Source: Alphaproteobacteria bacterium
GTDB lineage: Bacteria; Pseudomonadota; Alphaproteobacteria; MPNO01; VGEU01
Assembly: GCA_016869145.1 (NCBI GenBank)
Contig: VGEU01000026.1
Location: 1 to 35,660 of the forward strand
Length of the DNA: 35,660 nt
Direction of reading: 5' to 3'
Numbering within the stretch: the first letter of the stretch is position 1; the number at the start of each line of letters is the position of its first letter. Below are positions 1-8,371 of the stretch, in pieces. The translations under genes were made by a program, and so were the position numbers. A model generated the notes under the pieces. The model did not search any database. It saw only the letters and a list, made by a program, of their open reading frames with translations, and was not told where the DNA came from.

Positions 1-65
1 CGGCGCGGATCGGCGGCCGCGACCGCGCTCTCATAGAGTCCGACCAGGAACGCGCGCGGGTTCAC
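1..65 (-). CDS. Probable glycerate 2-kinase (MOFRL/GckA type), first 21 codons only
   Basis: Only the N-terminus lies in the window; the gene continues past base 1. Reading leftward from a GTG at 65-63, the frame is open and gives NPRAFLVGLYESAVAAADPR after the start residue. This closely resembles the conserved start of bacterial glycerate 2-kinases of the MOFRL family (D-P-R-A-x-L...L...A-V-A-A-A-D-P), which phosphorylate glycerate in the cytoplasm to feed lower glycolysis. The GTG overlaps the TGA stop of the upstream EamA gene as GTGA, the usual sign of translational coupling. With only 21 residues visible, the family call rests on resemblance of the N-terminus; the coding call is stronger than the product call. 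Confidence 0.5.
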   Translation of the reverse strand, partial: MNPRAFLVGLYESAVAAADPR

Positions 66-973
66 GGCCGTCGCGCCCCGGGGGCGATCGTGCCGCGACG
101 GGCGAGGAGGATGCCGGCGAGGATGACCACCGCGCCGACCGCCTGCTGCGCGCCCATCGGCTCGGCGACGAGGAGCCAGGCGAGGAGCGCCGCCGTCGCC
201 GGCTGGAGGAGGAGGCTCACCGAGCCGAAATGGACCGGAAGCCGGCCGAGCCCATAGGCGACGAGCGTCTGTCCGATCACCTGTGCGACGAGCGCGAGGC
301 CGATCAGGACCGCCCAGCCGCGCGCCGTCTCGGGGAAGAACGGTCCCGTCTCGATGAGCGCGACCGGCAGGCAGACGAGCGCGCTCACCGCGGTCGAGAC
401 GATCATGATCGCGGCGGTCGAGAGCCGGCCGGCGAGCCGCTCGATGCAGAGCATGTAGGCGCCGTAGAAGACCGCCGTCACGACGCCGAAGAAATCGCCG
501 AGGAGCCGCGTCGCGCTCAGGGCGAACGAGGCGTCCATCAGGATCGCCGCGCCGGCGATCGCCGTCGCCATGCCGGCGAGGAAGAGCCGCGTCACGGTCC
601 GGCGATAGAGGAGGTAGCCGCCGATCACAACGAAGACCGGCGCGGCATTGGCGAGAAGGGTCGCGTTGGCGACCGAGGAGAGGGCGAGCGACCAGTGCCA
701 GAAGATCATGTCGCCGGCGAAGAGGACACCGGCCAGGACGAGGAGGAGCCGGTCGCGCCCCACTAGCGGGCCGCCCCGGCCGGCGGGCGACCCGGCGCGC
801 CGGGCGATCAGCCACAGGAACGGCGTCGCAAGCGCGAAGCGCCAGAACGCGGTCGCGATCGGCGCGGTCTCGCTCCAGCGGAAGAAGATCGGGGCGAAGG
901 CGATCGCGACCGCCCCGGCGAGGAGCGCGGCGAGCGGCACCTGTTCGATCCGGGCGGGCAGGGCGACGGCCAT
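62..973 (-). CDS. EamA/DMT-family transporter
   Basis: Inner-membrane protein of 303 residues, the usual size for ten-helix drug/metabolite transporters with two EamA repeats. Hydrophobic segments alternate with short charged loops along the whole length. Repeat one begins at about residue 13 (AALLAGAVAIAFAPIFFRW) and includes the typical ATAFWRFALATPFLW stretch. Repeat two begins at about residue 157 (LLGDFFGVVTAVFYGAYML) and ends in a hydrophobic helix followed by basic residues. The family exports or imports amino acids, metabolites or drugs; no substrate can be read from sequence. The start is the ATG at 973-971. It appears to be first in a minus-strand unit with the glycerate-kinase-like frame that overlaps its stop. 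The link to glycerate metabolism is only by position. Confidence 0.85.
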   Translation of the reverse strand: MAVALPARIEQVPLAALLAGAVAIAFAPIFFRWSETAPIATAFWRFALATPFLWLIARRAGSPAGRGGPLVGRDRLLLVLAGVLFAGDMIFWHWSLALSSVANATLLANAAPVFVVIGGYLLYRRTVTRLFLAGMATAIAGAAILMDASFALSATRLLGDFFGVVTAVFYGAYMLCIERLAGRLSTAAIMIVSTAVSALVCLPVALIETGPFFPETARGWAVLIGLALVAQVIGQTLVAYGLGRLPVHFGSVSLLLQPATAALLAWLLVAEPMGAQQAVGAVVILAGILLARRGTIAPGARRP

Positions 974-1136
974 GCGTCGTTATAGGCCGCGGCCGCGCCG
1001 TCCGGCCATCGCGAACTCCCTCGCGCCTCCGAACCGAGCCGTGCGGCGCCGCGGGCGGTCCTCGACATACTCTTGCCCCGCGCCGCCCGTCGATCCGCTG
1101 ATCGGCGAGGATCGGAACCCGGGACCGAGGTGAGCC

Positions 1137-2732
1137 ATGAATCGACGCGTGGGTAGTCTGACCGTTCTCGCGGGCCTCCTTGCGTTCGTGCCGGCGGCGG
1201 TGTCGGCCACGGCAAGCCCGGTCAGGCTCGCCCAGGCGGCCGATCCCGTCGTCGTCCAGGCGCTGCAGGACATCGCGCGCTACGAGGCGCTGGCCGACAC
1301 GATGGCGCCCGGCGACAAGGCGAACGGCCAGACGTGGATGAACGAGCTCGCCGCCGTGGGCAACCGGCTGAAGGCGGTGGCCGACAAGAACCACCCACAA
1401 TGGCGCGACGCGGCGCAGCGTTTCAACGCGGTCCAGAAGCCGATCGTCGAGATCGCCAATCGCAGCGTCGCCGCCGCGCCGGCCGCGCCGGCCGCGACGC
1501 CGACACCTGCGCCCACGCCGGCGCAATCCGCACCGCCCCGGCTGGTGTCCTCCGACCAGGCGCGACTGAACCGTGCGACGAACGCGATACGCTCGCTCGG
1601 CAACGACGTGAAAGTGGCGCATTTCCAGACATTCCTCGCCGACGGCGATGTGGCGAAGCTCCGTAACGCCGCCGCCAGTCTGCGGGCGCAGCTCGATGGT
1701 CTCCCCGATGCGCACCCCGACGTCGCCGCCGCGAAGGAAGCCCTGGCGACCGTGGAGACCGACATCGACGGCCGCATCGCGGACGCGCGCACGCGCGCCG
1801 GCGCGGTCGGCGACATCGATGCGCAGCTCGGCGAGATCAACCGTCGGTTGCAGTCGGCCAAGGTGCCGGCACCGAACGAGTTCAACCCGGACGCCGGCGC
1901 GCCGGCGGTGTCGGGCTATATGAGCACGCTCGTCGCGCTATACCGGCAGTCGGTCGCCGACAAGGCGACGCTCGACAAGCTGAGGGCCGCCGGCGTCAAG
2001 GACGACCGCATCAGCCGGCTCGGCCACTGGGCCGTCGAGATGCGCCAGCGCAGCGTCGACGAGAGCTACGAGGCGGCGCGCCAGGCGATGGACGCGCATG
2101 TCGACCGGTTTCTCAAGATGGCGGGCTTTCACGCCGGCGCCGATCCGAACGACCGCGACCACCGCGTCAACCGGCTGATCGGCGAGGGCAAGCTGGAGGC
2201 CGCCCATGCGAATTTCGCCGCCGGCAGCGCCGCGCTCGAAACGGCCAAGGCGTTCGATGCGGCGGCGAGCCGCAGCAATGCACCCGACCGCGTGGCGCAG
2301 GCGCGGGCGCTCTCCGACGCGAAGAGCGCCTTCGAGCAGAAATACCGGACCGCGCTCGCCGCCTCGCGCATGCCGCCCGCCGGCATGACCGACGCCAAGT
2401 ATCTCGACATCGCCCGGGCGGTGCTCGCCGGCGCCGACACCAAGATCAGCCCGCCGCTCCGGCTGGTCATCAACAGCCAGCGCGTGCAGCGCAAGGAGAA
2501 GCACGAGGGCGAGCTTCGACCCGGAACCAGCGCCGTGACGCTCACCCTCTATCATTGGGAATGGGACGAGTATCAGGTCGCGACCGCGGAGAAGGACGGC
2601 GATACGCACTATGTCTTCTACAACACGCTGAAATACTTCCATCGCGGCGCGCCGACCACGCCGACACAGCGCTGGTTGCTCGCCGAGCGGATCAAGGGTG
2701 AGAAGATCCTCGCCGAGAACATCGACAAGTAA
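1137..2732 (+). CDS. Exported alpha-helical protein of unknown function
   Basis: Protein of 531 residues that I do not recognise. The N-terminus is a clear Sec signal peptide: MNRR, a hydrophobic core at residues 7-22 and a likely cleavage near LAQA at 31-35. The mature protein is helical. Residues 71-109 and 177-216 look like two copies of one module (a helix, an HP pair, then a second helix). They are separated by a Pro/Ala linker at 111-136 that resembles periplasmic spacers. The last 100 residues look more beta-rich, with YHWEWDEYQVATAEKDGDTH. The start ATG at 1137 has GAGG just upstream. It stands alone, divergent from the EamA gene, and a GC hairpin follows it. Periplasmic location is inferred from the signal peptide. 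The N-terminus lacks a lipobox cysteine. Confidence 0.75.
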   Translation: MNRRVGSLTVLAGLLAFVPAAVSATASPVRLAQAADPVVVQALQDIARYEALADTMAPGDKANGQTWMNELAAVGNRLKAVADKNHPQWRDAAQRFNAVQKPIVEIANRSVAAAPAAPAATPTPAPTPAQSAPPRLVSSDQARLNRATNAIRSLGNDVKVAHFQTFLADGDVAKLRNAAASLRAQLDGLPDAHPDVAAAKEALATVETDIDGRIADARTRAGAVGDIDAQLGEINRRLQSAKVPAPNEFNPDAGAPAVSGYMSTLVALYRQSVADKATLDKLRAAGVKDDRISRLGHWAVEMRQRSVDESYEAARQAMDAHVDRFLKMAGFHAGADPNDRDHRVNRLIGEGKLEAAHANFAAGSAALETAKAFDAAASRSNAPDRVAQARALSDAKSAFEQKYRTALAASRMPPAGMTDAKYLDIARAVLAGADTKISPPLRLVINSQRVQRKEKHEGELRPGTSAVTLTLYHWEWDEYQVATAEKDGDTHYVFYNTLKYFHRGAPTTPTQRWLLAERIKGEKILAENIDK

Positions 2733-2790
2733 CCGGCCGACCCCAGAGGCGGCGCGGATCGTGATCCGGGCCTTGCGCCCCGCCGGCGCC

Positions 2791-2809
2791 CGGGCGCGCC
2801 GCGCGCCCG
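2791..2809. other. GC-rich hairpin downstream of the exported-protein gene
   Basis: CGGGCGCG and CGCGCCCG form a perfect 8-bp stem with a 3-base loop, 60 bases after the stop at 2732. No T-run follows, so it is at best a weak or Rho-assisted terminator, or a transcript-stabilising 3' stem. Nothing else is evident in 2733-2907. Confidence 0.4.
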
Positions 2810-2907
2810 TCGAGGCGGGTCCGCGCGCCCCTTGTGGACGATCCGATCGCGGTCGATCATGCCGGCCGCGCTTGGAACGGGGCCGGGGCCGGCCGCGGGG
2901 GACAGAA

Positions 2908-3129
2908 ATGGCCTTGCTCAAATGGGTGGGAACGTCGACCGGGCTGATCGGGGCGCTGATCCTCGCCCTCAACCTCCCGATCAGCGGCTGGGGATGGGTG
3001 CTGTTCGCGGTCTCGTCTTCGGCCTGGACGGTGGCCGGGCTGATGATGAAGGAGACGAGCCTCGTCCTCCTCCAGAGCGGGTTCCTCGTCGTCGACCTGA
3101 TCGGGATCTGGCGCTGGCTGGTCGATTGA
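2908..3129 (+). CDS. Small two-helix inner-membrane protein
   Basis: Protein of 73 residues starting at the ATG at 2908, after a purine-rich GGGGGACAGAA that can serve as ribosome-binding site. The frame is open further upstream, but that part is Arg/Pro-rich shadow coding. Residues 10-30 and 48-68 are hydrophobic helices joined by a loop containing SGWGWVLFAVSSSAW, and the C-terminus reads GIWRWLVD. The SGWGW...SS..W...G and G-F-x-x-x-D-x-I-G-I-x-R-W pattern resembles short PnuC/YgjV-like half-size membrane proteins common in alphaproteobacteria. Whether it transports anything is unknown; a protein with two helices would have to oligomerise. Confidence is good that it is a gene and low on function. 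Confidence 0.65.
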   Translation: MALLKWVGTSTGLIGALILALNLPISGWGWVLFAVSSSAWTVAGLMMKETSLVLLQSGFLVVDLIGIWRWLVD

Positions 3130-3202
3130 CGCCATTGGGACGCCCCTGGCCCGCGGCCGGCGACAACACCATATCAGGGTGGTCAAAGAGCGGAGGAAGG
3201 CC

Positions 3203-3508
3203 ATGGACGAAAAGACCCGGATCGAGCTCGAAGCGGCGGCGTTCCGCGCCCTCGTCGATCACCTGAGGACCCATACCGAGGTTCAGAACATCGACCTGAT
3301 GAACCTCGCCGGGTTCTGCCGCAACTGCCTCTCCAAATGGTACAAGGCCGCCGCCGAGGAGCGCGGCATGAGCCTCGACTACGAGGAGGCGCGCACCATC
3401 GTCTACGGCATGCACTATGCCGAGTGGAAGACGAAGCACCAGAAGGAAGCGACCGCCGAGCAGAAATCGGCGTTCGCGAAATCGCCGGCCGGCTCGCACC
3501 AGCACTGA
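3203..3508 (+). CDS. DUF1244 (SMc04008-like) family protein
   Basis: Cytoplasmic protein of 101 residues with the conserved core of the DUF1244 family: AFRALVDHLRTHTEVQNIDL, then NLAGFCRNCLSKWYKAAA and YEEARTIVYGMHYAEWKTKH. The two cysteines in CRNC are the family hallmark and might bind metal (an inference). The start is the ATG at 3203, preceded by GGAGGAAGG. An in-frame GTG at 3179 lies upstream of that Shine-Dalgarno and is rejected. The C-terminal 15 residues are Lys/Ala/Ser/His-rich and probably disordered. The family is widespread in proteobacteria and structurally known, but has no established biochemical function. It sits between the small membrane protein and gapR, all on the plus strand. 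Confidence 0.85.
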   Translation: MDEKTRIELEAAAFRALVDHLRTHTEVQNIDLMNLAGFCRNCLSKWYKAAAEERGMSLDYEEARTIVYGMHYAEWKTKHQKEATAEQKSAFAKSPAGSHQH

Positions 3509-3544
3509 GCCGGGCGACGAGCCGCCCCGCCGCCTATCAACGGG

Positions 3545-3562
3545 TTCCACAGCTCATCCACA
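3545..3562 (+). promoter_or_regulatory. Possible DnaA-type boxes upstream of gapR
   Basis: TCATCCACA at 3554-3562 matches the DnaA consensus TTATCCACA at eight of nine positions. TTCCACAGC begins at 3545, so CCACAGC occurs twice 11 bases apart. The site lies about 75 bases before the gapR start. One near-match is expected by chance in a window this long, so this is only suggestive. Confidence 0.25.
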
Positions 3563-3637
3563 GCCGATTCGGTCGCGCCGTCTTGCGTGCGCAGGCGGTC
3601 GGCGCGACTGTCCGCGTCCCGAACGCGGAGGCGGCCG

Positions 3638-3901
3638 ATGCCCAAGGTGGACAAGACGGCGCAGGAACGGATCCGTACGCTGGTCGCGCGCATCGAGCGG
3701 CTGGAGGAGGAGCGCTCCGGGCTCACGGCCGACATACGCGAGGTCTATGCCGAGGCCAAGGGCTCCGGGTTCGAGCCCAAGGTGCTGCGCCAGGTCGTCA
3801 AGCTGCGCAAGATGAAGATCGAGGATCGGCGCGAGCAGGAGATGCTGCTCGACACCTATCTCAACGCGCTCGGCATGCTGGAGAGCGCGGCGGCGGAGTA
3901 G
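3638..3901 (+). CDS. gapR: GapR-family (UPF0335/DUF2312) DNA-binding protein
   Basis: Protein of 87 residues, close to the 89 of Caulobacter GapR. GapR is an essential nucleoid-associated protein that clamps overtwisted, AT-rich DNA and stimulates topoisomerases. Family landmarks visible are RTLVARIERLEEERSGLTADI, DIREVYAEAKGSGFEPKVLRQ, the basic helix VVKLRKMKIEDRREQ and the closing LLDTYLNALGM. The chosen ATG at 3638 follows GGAGGCGGCC. An upstream in-frame ATG at 3587 would add a low-complexity Arg/Ser tail and has no ribosome-binding site. It lies convergent to the SDR gene with a 9-base gap. Orthology to GapR is by family resemblance; the DNA-binding role is taken from the family. Confidence 0.87.
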   Translation: MPKVDKTAQERIRTLVARIERLEEERSGLTADIREVYAEAKGSGFEPKVLRQVVKLRKMKIEDRREQEMLLDTYLNALGMLESAAAE

Positions 3902-3910
3902 GGCCTCGCC

Positions 3911-4615
3911 TCAGAACGTCTCGACCCAGGGCCGCACCTCGATCTCCCACGACCACGCGTTGCGCGCCTGGCGGTGGAGGAAGAGATAGGTGCGCGCGAT
4001 CTCGTCGGGATCGAGCGTGCCGTCGGGGCCGCGGTCGATCACGCCGCGCGGGTCATCGGCTCGCCGCGTGATGCCGCCGTCGACGACGACATGGGCGACG
4101 TGGATGTTCTTCGGATGGAGCTCGCGCGCCATGCTCTGGGCGAGGCCGCGGAGACCGAATTTTCCCATCGCGAACGGCGCCGACTGCGCATAGCCCTTCA
4201 CGCCCGCCGAGGCGCCGGTGAACACGATCGTGCCGCGGCCGCGCTCGAGCATCTGGCGCGCCGCGCGCTGACCGACCAGGAACCCGCCATAGCACGAGAT
4301 CATCAGGGTCTTGAGCGTCTCGTCGCGGTCGAGCTCGGCGATCGGCCCGCGGATGCGGTAGCTCGGGTTGTAGACGACGAGATCGAACGGGCCGACCTCG
4401 CGCGTCGCGGTATCGAACAGGCGGTCGACATCGGCGGGCTTCTGGGCGTCGCAGTCATAGGCGCGGGCGCCGGTCTCCTGGACGAGGGGCCCGAGCTTCT
4501 TTGCGCTCCGCGCGGCGAGCGCGACGCCCATGCCTTCGCGCGCGGCGAGACGGGCGAGCGAGGACGAGAGGCCGGGGCCGACGCCGACGATCAGGATGTT
4601 CTCACGCTCGGGCAT
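3911..4615 (-). CDS. SDR-family oxidoreductase with Phe at the catalytic Tyr position
   Basis: Protein of 234 residues with a Rossmann fold: a variant nucleotide motif GVGPGLSSSLA at 11-21, the NNAG-equivalent YNPSY at 82-86 and Ser136 in TGASAG. Where classical short-chain dehydrogenases have YxxxK, this protein reads FAMGK, with Phe148 and Lys152. The active-site Tyr is therefore missing, although the flanking RGLAQSMARELHP and VAHVVVDGGI are well conserved. I recall the same F-A-x-x-K in a subfamily of bacterial SDRs, so this may be a subfamily trait rather than a recent mutation. Its ATG lies inside the 3' end of the acyl-CoA ligase gene (14-base overlap), so the two are co-translated. 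This suggests a role in acyl or fatty-acid metabolism, with the reaction unknown. Confidence 0.85.
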   Translation of the reverse strand: MPERENILIVGVGPGLSSSLARLAAREGMGVALAARSAKKLGPLVQETGARAYDCDAQKPADVDRLFDTATREVGPFDLVVYNPSYRIRGPIAELDRDETLKTLMISCYGGFLVGQRAARQMLERGRGTIVFTGASAGVKGYAQSAPFAMGKFGLRGLAQSMARELHPKNIHVAHVVVDGGITRRADDPRGVIDRGPDGTLDPDEIARTYLFLHRQARNAWSWEIEVRPWVETF

Positions 4616-6464
4616 CGCCCATCTCCTTGGCTGGTTGCGGCGCGCGGCCGTGGTCGCCGTAGAGCGCCTCGAGCGCCGGCGCGTGGACGGCCTTGATGGC
4701 GTGGCGGCGGATCTTGAGCGACGGCGTCATCATCGCATTGGCGACGGTGAACTCCTCGGCCGTCAATACGAACCGGCGGACGCGCTCGATCACCGAGAGA
4801 TCGGCGTTGACGCGCTCGATCGCGGCGCCGATCGCGGCGCGGAAGCCGGGATCGTCGATCAGCGTCGCGAGGTCGGCGCTCTTGCCCTGGGCCGCCGCCC
4901 AGCCGTCGGCGAACTCCTTCCGCGGCACGATCAGGGCCACGAGATGGGGGCGCTTGTCGCCGTAGACCATCGCCTGCGCGATCTCGGGCTGTAGCGTCAG
5001 GAAGCCCTCGACGCGCTGCGGCGAGACGTTGTCGCCGCCCGAGTTCACGATGATGTCCTTCTTGCGGTCGGTGATCCGGATATGGCCGTCCGCATCGATG
5101 GTGCCAATGTCGCCGGTATGGAGCCAGCCGTCGCGCAGCACCTCGGCGCTCGCCTTGGCATCGTTCCAGTAGCCCTGCATCACGAGCTCGCCGCGCACCA
5201 GGATCTCGCCGTCGTCGGCGATCCTCACCTCGACGTCGACGAAGGCCGGGCCGACGGTCTCGATCCGCATGCCTTGCGGCCGGTTGCAGCTCACGATCGG
5301 CGAGGACTCGGTCTGGCCATAGCCCTGGAGGAGCCGCAGCCCGAGCGCGGTGAAGAAGAGGCCGACGTCGACGTTGAGCGGCGCACCGCCGGAGACGAGC
5401 GCCTTGAGCCGGCCGCCGAAGCGGGCCCGCACGTTGTTCCGCACCAGGACGTCGAGGACCGCATCGAGGAGCTGCGATCCGATCGGCAGCTTTCCCTTGG
5501 CCGCATAGCGCGCGCGGCCGAGCTCGACGGCGCGGTGGAACAGCGTCTCCTTGAAGCCGCCGGCCTGGCGCGCGGTGCGGAGCATCCGCTCGCGCATGGT
5601 CTCATAGAGCCGCGGCACCGCGGTCATGATGGTCGGGCGCACCTCGACCATGTTGGGCGCGAGCTTGTCGACGCCCTCGGCGTAATAGATTTGCGCGCCG
5701 ATCGTGATCGGGAACAGGAGCCCCGCGGTGTGCTCGTAGGAATGCGACAGCGGCAGGAACGACAGGAACACCTCGTCGCCGAGGCCGAGCGCCTCGAGGA
5801 GATCGTAGGCTCCCTTGCAGTTCGAAAGCAGCGCGCCGTGGCTCAGCATCACGCCCTTGGGCACGCCGCCGGTGCCCGATGTGTAGATGAGGCAGGCGGT
5901 ATCGGTGCGGCGATAGCGCGTGACCTCGGCCGCGATCTCGGCCGGCTCGACGCGGTGCGTCGCGATCAGATCGCTCCAGGCATGGACCGGTGTCGGGTGA
6001 TCGCCGCCGGCCCTGACCGGCTCGATCGCGATGACGGCCGCGACGCCGCCCGCCTCGCGCACCGCCGGCAACAGCCGGTCGGCGAGCGCCTGGCTCGAGA
6101 CGATGGCGAGCCTCGCGCCGCTGTTGCGGATGATATGTAGATGGTCGCCGACCTGATTGGTCGTGTAGGCCGGCACCGTGATCGCGCCGGCGGCCATGAT
6201 CGCGAGATCGGCGAGCGGCCACTCGCGCCGGCTCTCGCTGACGAGGACCACGCGGTCACCCGGCGCGATGCCGAGCGCCCGGATCGCGCGCGCGAGCGTG
6301 GCGACCTGATTGGCCGCCTCGGTCCAGGTGAAGGCCTGCCAGGCGCCGCCGATCTTCGACCACACGAAGGGCTTGGAGCCGAGGAGCGCGGCCTGCTCGA
6401 AGAACATCACCGCGAGATTCGGCCAGGCGTCGTAGCGTTCGGCTCTCCCCAAAGTCTCCCCCAT
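4602..6464 (-). CDS. Long-chain fatty-acid--CoA ligase (AMP-binding)
   Basis: Protein of 620 residues, typical of FadD15/ACSL-type enzymes that activate long-chain fatty acids to acyl-CoA through an acyl-adenylate. Motifs in order: P-loop YTSGTGGVPKGVMLSH at about 194-209, LSFLPLSHSYEHTAG, the adenylate motif QGYGQTESSP near 391-400, HTGDIG near 449, DRKKDIIVNSGGDNVSP near 463-479, and a C-terminal PSLKIRR whose Lys is the likely catalytic lysine. No signal peptide is present; these enzymes are membrane-associated from the cytoplasmic side. The start ATG at 6464 has only a weak purine stretch before it. It is the first gene of a two-gene unit with the overlapping SDR, and is divergent from pepF across 111 bases. 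Confidence 0.93.
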   Translation of the reverse strand: MGETLGRAERYDAWPNLAVMFFEQAALLGSKPFVWSKIGGAWQAFTWTEAANQVATLARAIRALGIAPGDRVVLVSESRREWPLADLAIMAAGAITVPAYTTNQVGDHLHIIRNSGARLAIVSSQALADRLLPAVREAGGVAAVIAIEPVRAGGDHPTPVHAWSDLIATHRVEPAEIAAEVTRYRRTDTACLIYTSGTGGVPKGVMLSHGALLSNCKGAYDLLEALGLGDEVFLSFLPLSHSYEHTAGLLFPITIGAQIYYAEGVDKLAPNMVEVRPTIMTAVPRLYETMRERMLRTARQAGGFKETLFHRAVELGRARYAAKGKLPIGSQLLDAVLDVLVRNNVRARFGGRLKALVSGGAPLNVDVGLFFTALGLRLLQGYGQTESSPIVSCNRPQGMRIETVGPAFVDVEVRIADDGEILVRGELVMQGYWNDAKASAEVLRDGWLHTGDIGTIDADGHIRITDRKKDIIVNSGGDNVSPQRVEGFLTLQPEIAQAMVYGDKRPHLVALIVPRKEFADGWAAAQGKSADLATLIDDPGFRAAIGAAIERVNADLSVIERVRRFVLTAEEFTVANAMMTPSLKIRRHAIKAVHAPALEALYGDHGRAPQPAKEMGDARA

Positions 6465-6521
6465 CGTTCTTGCGCCGGCCCTCGCGCGGGGCCGCTTCGG
6501 TGGCGATGATCAGCGCTGCGG

Positions 6522-6550
6522 TTGGCGCGCCGCCTTGTCGGCTCTATATC
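6522..6550 (+). promoter_or_regulatory. Sigma70-type promoter for pepF
   Basis: TTGGCG at 6522-6527 and TATATC at 6545-6550 are separated by exactly 17 bases. The predicted transcript start is near 6557, leaving about 20 bases of leader with the AGAGG ribosome-binding site before the ATG at 6576. Confidence 0.45.
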
Positions 6551-6575
6551 CTGTGGCGAGAAAGAGGTTCTGTCG

Positions 6576-8360
6576 ATGCAGAAGTCAACCGACGCCGCCC
6601 TCGGCGGCCTTCCCGCCTGGGATCTCCGCGATCTCTATCCCGCCCTGGACAGCCCGGCGCTCGAGGCCGATCTCGCGCGTGTCGAGGCCGATGCGCGCGC
6701 GTTCCGCGAGCGGCTCATGGGCAAGCTCGATGCGCTCGACGGCGCCGCGCTCGCCGACGCGATCGCAGCCTATGAGCGCATGTCGGACGTGATGGGCCGG
6801 ATCATAAGCTACGCCGAGCTCGTCCACGCCGGCGATCTCATGGACCCCGCGATCAGCAAGTTCTATCAGACCATGCAGGAGCGGGTGAACGCGATCTCCG
6901 CGCAGACGCTCTTCTTCACCCTCGAGCTCAACAAGATCGACGACGCGGCGCTCGCGACGCGGATGCAATCCGCCCGCCTCGCGCATTACGCGCCCTGGCT
7001 CCGCGATGTGCGGGCGTTCCGCCCGCACCAGCTCGACGAGGAGCTCGAGCGCCTGCTCCACGAAAAGCATGTCGCCGGCCGTGCCGCCTGGGTGCGGCTG
7101 TTCGACGAGACGGCGGCCGCGCTCCGCTTCCCGGTTGAGGGCGAGACGCTGACCGCCGAGGAGGCATTCCACCGTCTGTCCGATGCCGATGCCGCGCGCC
7201 GCCGGGCGGCGGCCAAGGCGATCGGCGCCGTCCTCGGCGACACGGCGCGGCTCTCGGCGCATATCACCAACACGCTCGCCAAGGACAAGGAGATCGAGGA
7301 CCGCTGGCGCCACTACGCTGCGCCGCAATCGGAGCGCAATCTCTCGAACCAGGTCGAGGACGCGGTGGTCGAGGCGCTGGTCGGCGCGGTGCGCGCGGCC
7401 TATCCGCGTCTGTCGCACCGCTATTACCGGCTGAAGGCGCGCTGGTTCGACGTCGCGCGGCTCGACTATTGGGACCGCAACGCGCCACTGCCGGCGGCCG
7501 ATGAACGCACGATCGCCTGGGACGAGGCGCGCGACGTCGTTCTCGCCGCCTATCGCGCCTTCTCGCCCGAGCTCGCCCGCGTCGGCCAGCGCTTCTTCGA
7601 CAACGCCTGGATCGATGCCGCGGCGCGGCCGGGCAAGGCCTCGGGCGCGTTCGCGCATCCGACCGTGCCGTCGGCGCACCCTTATCTCCTCCTCAACTAT
7701 CTCGGCAAGAAGCGCGACGTGATGACGCTCGCGCACGAGCTCGGCCACGGCGTCCACCAGGTTCTCGCCGGGCCGCAGGGCGCGCTGATGGCCGACACGC
7801 CCTTGACGCTCGCCGAAACGGCCTCGGTGTTCGGCGAGATGCTGACGTTCAAGGCGCTCCTCGCGCGCGAGACCGATCGCGACCGGCGGAAGGCGATGCT
7901 CGCCGGCAAGGTCGAGGACATGCTCAACACGGTGGTGCGCCAGATCGCGTTCTACACCTTCGAGCTCGGCGTCCACACCGAGCGGCGCCGGGGCGAGCTC
8001 ACCGTCGACCAGATCAACGCGATCTGGCTCGGCGTCCAGGGCGAGAGCCTTGGCCCCGCGTTCCGGTTCGAAGACGAGTACCGGTTCTACTGGAGCTACA
8101 TCCCGCATTTCATCCATAGCCCGTTCTACGTCTATGCCTACGCCTTCGGCGATTGCCTGGTGAACTCGCTCTATGCCGTCTACGAGAACGCGGAGACGGG
8201 CTTCGCCGAGCGCTATCTCGATCTCCTGCGCGCCGGCGGGACGCGGCGCCACAAGGAGCTGCTCGCGCCGTTCGGTCTCGACACCACCGATCCGACGTTC
8301 TGGGCCCAGGGCCTCGGCGTGGTCGAGCGCATGATCGACGAGCTCGAGGCGCTCGGTTGA
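6576..8360 (+). CDS. pepF: Oligoendopeptidase F (M3 family metallopeptidase)
   Basis: Zinc peptidase of 594 residues, the normal length for PepF, which cleaves short peptides in the cytoplasm. The zinc site is AHELGHGVHQ: HExxH at residues 387-391 with the third ligand Glu414 in LAETASVFGE, spacing characteristic of M3B enzymes. The N-terminal helical domain begins with WDLRDLYP, a PepF signature, and the C-terminal region contains SPFYVYAYAFGD, also conserved. The ATG at 6576 is chosen because AGAGG lies eight bases upstream and the homologous N-terminus starts here. An in-frame ATG at 6522 lies in the predicted promoter and is rejected. The downstream kinase-like gene starts within 12 bases of its stop, so the two probably form one transcript. 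Confidence 0.94.
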   Translation: MQKSTDAALGGLPAWDLRDLYPALDSPALEADLARVEADARAFRERLMGKLDALDGAALADAIAAYERMSDVMGRIISYAELVHAGDLMDPAISKFYQTMQERVNAISAQTLFFTLELNKIDDAALATRMQSARLAHYAPWLRDVRAFRPHQLDEELERLLHEKHVAGRAAWVRLFDETAAALRFPVEGETLTAEEAFHRLSDADAARRRAAAKAIGAVLGDTARLSAHITNTLAKDKEIEDRWRHYAAPQSERNLSNQVEDAVVEALVGAVRAAYPRLSHRYYRLKARWFDVARLDYWDRNAPLPAADERTIAWDEARDVVLAAYRAFSPELARVGQRFFDNAWIDAAARPGKASGAFAHPTVPSAHPYLLLNYLGKKRDVMTLAHELGHGVHQVLAGPQGALMADTPLTLAETASVFGEMLTFKALLARETDRDRRKAMLAGKVEDMLNTVVRQIAFYTFELGVHTERRRGELTVDQINAIWLGVQGESLGPAFRFEDEYRFYWSYIPHFIHSPFYVYAYAFGDCLVNSLYAVYENAETGFAERYLDLLRAGGTRRHKELLAPFGLDTTDPTFWAQGLGVVERMIDELEALG

Positions 8361-8371
8361 GCGGGCGCGAC

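Noticed and set aside
6585-8252. Long antisense open frame (555 codons) opposite pepF
   Set aside because: Composition is Arg/Glu/Ala/His-rich with no motif. It mirrors the codon bias of pepF, which has full family motifs on the other strand.
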